Source of the DNA: JBBTIS01 sp038059855 | GTDB taxonomy: Bacteria > Elusimicrobiota > Elusimicrobia > JACQPE01 | DNA: 9,106 nucleotides | Assembly (NCBI GenBank): GCA_964357255.1 | Contig: CAYHKQ010000086.1 | Span: forward strand, 1 to 9,106 | Direction: 5' to 3' | Shown here: positions 6,310 to 9,106 of the stretch, piece by piece | Layout: every line of letters begins with the position of its first letter | Position numbering within the stretch: the stretch's first letter is position 1 | Translations under genes and position numbers: made by a program | The notes under the pieces: generated by a model | Told to the model about the DNA's origin: nothing | Seen by the model: the letters and a program-made list of their open reading frames with translations, nothing else | Database searches by the model: none

Positions 6310-7109
6310 GTTGCGTTCAAAGAGGGGAGTATTTTTTCGAGCAACTCTTTGGCCATTTCCTCGGGCGTGCCCTTGAGGAATTCCCTCTGCCGCTCGGGCT
6401 TGGCTAATTGTCTTAAACCCGCCACCACGGTCGGCGATCCCGCAAGGCCGATCAATGCCGGATCGCATGCAATGTCTTTAGCCGACCAGATGGTTACGCT
6501 GTCGCTTGGCAAAGACGCGAGTTTTTCAAAATCAAAAAAACGCGGCTCATTAGCGCCGACTTTCACCGACACAACGGCCGCAAGCCGGGCTTCGACGCGC
6601 TGATACCCGCCCCTAATTTCACGCTTGGCAATCACCGCGGCGCAGTCTTGCGAAAATTCCAAATCCGCGGCGTAAGTAATTTGGGCGATATCGAGCCATT
6701 CGGCGATGCCGGGAGGAACCTGGGCTGTCGCGCCGTCGGAAGATTCCTCGCCGCAGAGGATGAGATCAAAATTTCCAATTTTTTTAATCCCCTCGGCCAA
6801 AACATAAGACGTGGCTAAAGTATCCGCGCCGCCAAAAGCCCGGTCCGACAAAAGATAGGCCGCGTCCGCGCCCATGGCCAATGCCAACAAAAGAAAATCT
6901 TTCGCGAACGGCGGACCCATGCTCAAAATCGAAACCCTGCCTCCCGAACGAGCCCCCAGCGCAAGCGCCATCTCTAAAGCGTTCATGTCGGGCGGATTAA
7001 TGACATTCCTGGCATTGGCCCGGTCCAACGTATTTGTTTTGGGATCAACACGGACTTCCTCCGGCCTCGGAACGACCTTCAAGCAGACGATAATATGGGG
7101 TTTATTCAT
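6306..7109 (-). CDS. etfB: Electron transfer flavoprotein, beta subunit
   Basis: A 267-residue ETF beta subunit. It pairs with EtfA in the cytoplasm to shuttle electrons from acyl-CoA dehydrogenase. Conserved blocks are CLKVVPRPEEV (9-19), INPPDMNALE (37-46), SMGPPFAKD (63-71), LLSDRAFGGADTLATS (86-101) and the nucleotide-binding loop at 119-134 (CGEESSDGATAQVPPG). That loop follows the DGxTAQV pattern seen in group 2 ETFs, which include flavin-based bifurcating enzymes, rather than the AMP-binding loop of mitochondrial-type ETF. The usual DGDTAQVGP is altered to DGATAQVPP, so bifurcation is possible but not shown. The ATG overlaps the etfA stop by one base (TAATG), and the end overlaps the gamma-subunit GTG, both consistent with coupled translation. 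Confidence 0.95.
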   Translation of the reverse strand: MNKPHIIVCLKVVPRPEEVRVDPKTNTLDRANARNVINPPDMNALEMALALGARSGGRVSILSMGPPFAKDFLLLALAMGADAAYLLSDRAFGGADTLATSYVLAEGIKKIGNFDLILCGEESSDGATAQVPPGIAEWLDIAQITYAADLEFSQDCAAVIAKREIRGGYQRVEARLAAVVSVKVGANEPRFFDFEKLASLPSDSVTIWSAKDIACDPALIGLAGSPTVVAGLRQLAKPERQREFLKGTPEEMAKELLEKILPSLNAT

Positions 7110-8128
7110 TAACGGCTTTCAACCTCGCGCGAGCGCTTGGCGGCCTGAACTTCCTTGATCAATGCGGGGAGAATTTGAAACATATCCCCAACCAAACAAT
7201 AGTCCGAGCTCTCAAACATAGGGGATTCCGGGTCGGAATTAATGGACACGATCTTGCCGGACTCGGCAATTCCTACGGTAAATTGAAGCGCTCCGGAAAC
7301 GCCGCAAACAATCGCCACCTTCGGCCTTGAGGCATATCCGGTCTGCCCGATTTGAAGTTCCCTGGAAACCCAACCTTCATCCACGGCAACCCGCGTGGCG
7401 CCAACTTCTCCTTTGAGCAAGCGGGCTAATTCCTCGATCCCGCTAAAGTCTCCCTTTGTTCCGCGTCCGCCAATGACAAGATACTTTGCCTTGGTGACAT
7501 CATGAGTCGAAGATTCCCTCTGGGTTTGCAAAACCTTGGTTCGAATATTGGACGCATCAATCTTGACGTTGCACAGGGTCACCTTGCCATGGCAGGCATG
7601 GGCCGGCGCCGCGGCTTTAAAAATTCCAGGGCGAACCGTGGCCATTTGGGGTCGTCCCTTGGGACAAATAATCATGGCCGCAATTCCACCGCCGAATCCG
7701 GTCACCTCGCCGGCCAACAAGCGCTCGCCATCGTAGTCTTTCATTTCAAGATTGGTGCAGTCCGCGGTTAGCCCTGTCTTAAAACGAACAGCCAAACGGC
7801 CGGCCAAATCACGGCCGTTGGCCGTTGCGCCGATTAAAAGAATATTGGGCCGATGCTCGTTAATAAGCGCGGCCGCGGCTTGGGTGTAAGAATCCGTCAC
7901 ATACTCTTCGAGCAAGGCGTCGTCCGCGACAAACACCTCATCGAGACCGTAACCCAGGGCCTCCTCCGCCAGTTGCGCCGCTCGCGAACCGAGCAAAAGC
8001 CCCTGCGCAACATCACCGCAGGCCGCGGCAAGCTCCTTGGCCTTGGCGATAAGCTCAAGCGCTACGCCTTCAAACGATCCTCTGTCATGCTCCAAATAAA
8101 CCCAAATGCCTTTGGGACTCCTAGCCAC
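7109..8128 (-). CDS. etfA: Electron transfer flavoprotein, alpha subunit
   Basis: A 339-residue ETF alpha subunit. The C-terminal FAD domain is intact: GATRVAVDEGW (243-253), QIGQTG (259-264), CGVSGALQF (275-283), SINSDPESPMF (295-305) and DYCLVGD (309-315). The N-terminal domain carries TGLTADCTNLE (118-128) and RPGIF (166-170). There is no N-terminal ferredoxin extension of the sort found in some bifurcating ETFs. The His that follows Gln in the FAD loop of many ETFs is Phe here (QF, 282-283). I chose the GTG at 8128 because AAGGAG lies 7 nt before it and the protein then begins right at the first beta strand (GIWVYLEH). The start overlaps the end of the upstream FeS gene by 8 nt, and the gene directly precedes etfB. 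Confidence 0.95.
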   Translation of the reverse strand: MARSPKGIWVYLEHDRGSFEGVALELIAKAKELAAACGDVAQGLLLGSRAAQLAEEALGYGLDEVFVADDALLEEYVTDSYTQAAAALINEHRPNILLIGATANGRDLAGRLAVRFKTGLTADCTNLEMKDYDGERLLAGEVTGFGGGIAAMIICPKGRPQMATVRPGIFKAAAPAHACHGKVTLCNVKIDASNIRTKVLQTQRESSTHDVTKAKYLVIGGRGTKGDFSGIEELARLLKGEVGATRVAVDEGWVSRELQIGQTGYASRPKVAIVCGVSGALQFTVGIAESGKIVSINSDPESPMFESSDYCLVGDMFQILPALIKEVQAAKRSREVESR

Positions 8129-9106
8129 CGGTCTGCTCCTTAAGATAGCACGAGCTCAACTCATCTACCTCACGATCCGTCAAGGGCCCGCTTTTCAAGG
8201 AATAAGAAGAAGGATTTAAGGCCCAGGCCGCAATTTCCGCCACATCCATCACTTCCATCTTGGCGTTCGCCATTTTTGCGCTGTCCTCAAGACAAGCGAT
8301 GCAAAATGGGCAGGCCGTTGCCAACACTTGAATATCCTTGGACACGGCGTCGCTCACGCGAAGATTGGAAAACCGCTCCTTGGACTCTGTTTCCATCCAC
8401 ATCCTTCCGCCCCCGCCCCCGCAACAGAGCGCCTCCTCCCGATTCTCATCAAGCTCAACGGTCTCGATCCCGCCAATCGCGCGAAGGATGGCGCGGGGCG
8501 CTTCGTACTCGCCATTGCCCCGCCCCAAATAACACGGGTCATGATACGCCACCCGAATCGGAAGCTGATTCTCAAAAACAAGCCGTTTCTTCTCGATCAA
8601 CCCGGCCAATAACTGCGTGTAATGCAGAACGCGAAACCCGGCGCTCTCCTTGGGGTAATGATTTTGAAACATATCAAAACAATGCGGGGAAATGGCAACC
8701 ACGGTTTTGACTCCCGACTCACTGAAAAGTCGCACATTGTCGGCGATGATCTTCTGGGCAAATGCCTGCCGGCCCAAGCTCATCATCGCCTCGCCGCAAC
8801 AGGGCTCCTTGTCGGCCAAAATTCCAAACCTCAGCCCGGCAGTCTCAAAAATTTTAAGAAGAGCGCGCGTGACTTTTTGAATACGCCGGTCATAAGAGGC
8901 CGTGCATCCGATATATAACAGCGCCTCATCCGACTTATCAAAAGTCTTGATCTTTAAATCTTTAGCCCAGGCCATGCGCTCCGACGGCGGGCGCTGATAG
9001 GGATTGCCGCCAAAATATAAAGACCAGGCAACCGTGGACATCCCCTTAGGAAGATTGCCTTGCCGGCAGGCTTCCTCGCGCAAGCCCCTGACGATCTCGG
9101 TGATGG
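8121..9106 (-). CDS. HdrD-like FeS oxidoreductase with two CCG domains, 5' end missing
   Basis: The C-terminal 327 residues of a larger protein; the frame is open to the right edge, so the true start is outside. Numbering from the TTG codon at 9083, the first CCG domain has Cys60, Cys95-Cys96 and Cys135. The second is complete, with Cys184, Cys220-Cys221 (followed by a Gly run), Cys258 and Cys261 (CPFC). CCG domains bind unusual FeS clusters in heterodisulfide reductase HdrB/HdrD, GlpC and LutA. Directly upstream of etfA and etfB, such proteins commonly act as ETF:quinone oxidoreductases, with an N-terminal membrane domain plus a [4Fe-4S] ferredoxin part; if present here, those parts lie outside the window. 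Role as the membrane exit for ETF electrons is inferred from the family and the context. A cytoplasmic Hdr-type or lactate/glycolate oxidase subunit is the alternative. Confidence 0.9.
   Translation of the reverse strand, partial: ITEIVRGLREEACRQGNLPKGMSTVAWSLYFGGNPYQRPPSERMAWAKDLKIKTFDKSDEALLYIGCTASYDRRIQKVTRALLKIFETAGLRFGILADKEPCCGEAMMSLGRQAFAQKIIADNVRLFSESGVKTVVAISPHCFDMFQNHYPKESAGFRVLHYTQLLAGLIEKKRLVFENQLPIRVAYHDPCYLGRGNGEYEAPRAILRAIGGIETVELDENREEALCCGGGGGRMWMETESKERFSNLRVSDAVSKDIQVLATACPFCIACLEDSAKMANAKMEVMDVAEIAAWALNPSSYSLKSGPLTDREVDELSSCYLKEQTGG
8136..8141 (-). promoter_or_regulatory. Shine-Dalgarno site of etfA, inside the upstream gene
   Basis: AAGGAG on the minus strand lies 7 nt before the etfA GTG at 8128 and is within the last codons of the HdrD-like gene. 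It supports the GTG start and the 8-nt gene overlap. Confidence 0.7.

Noticed and set aside
6310..6468. N-terminal extension of the gamma subunit (53 more residues)
   Set aside because: It lies wholly inside etfB, is Arg/Gly-rich and unlike the family. The GTG at 6309 gives a normal-length protein starting at the conserved first beta strand.

Overview
The window is one dense block of ten minus-strand genes (transcription runs from high to low coordinates). The first gene is cut by the right edge. A possible last one is cut by the left edge. Most junctions overlap or are 15 nt or shorter, and the largest gap is 58 nt, so this reads as one operon whose promoter lies beyond the right edge. I see no RNA genes, mobile elements, CRISPR or phage genes. 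The gene content suggests an anaerobic or facultative bacterium with a membrane electron-transport chain that oxidises organic or amino acids. The sequence alone does not let me name a phylum; an uncultured lineage known from metagenomes is plausible but unproven.

Layout in transcription order: (1) an HdrD-like protein with two CCG (cysteine-rich, Fe-S binding) domains, 9106-8121, partial; (2) etfA, 8128-7109; (3) etfB, 7109-6306; (4) the gamma subunit of a 2-oxoacid:ferredoxin oxidoreductase, 6309-5731; (5) a GltD-like FAD/NAD(P)H oxidoreductase fused to a PorD-like 2x[4Fe-4S] ferredoxin, 5755-4037; (6) the alpha subunit, 4047-2851; (7) the beta subunit, 2792-1911; (8) an acyl-CoA dehydrogenase, 1895-630; (9) a c-type cytochrome lipoprotein, 614-78; (10) a possible further ORF starting at 66.

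Working model (inference): the 2-oxoacid oxidoreductase turns a 2-oxoacid into an acyl-CoA and passes electrons to the FeS/FAD fusion subunit, which could exchange them with NAD(P)H or ferredoxin. The acyl-CoA dehydrogenase then oxidises an acyl-CoA and hands electrons to EtfAB. EtfAB, which has a group 2 (bifurcating-type) motif in EtfB, connects to the HdrD-like protein, a family that often acts as an ETF:quinone oxidoreductase. The co-location of a 2-oxoacid oxidoreductase and an acyl-CoA dehydrogenase resembles the first two oxidative steps after transamination of branched-chain amino acids. The cytochrome lipoprotein is the only visible exported component and may link the pathway to an extracytoplasmic acceptor.
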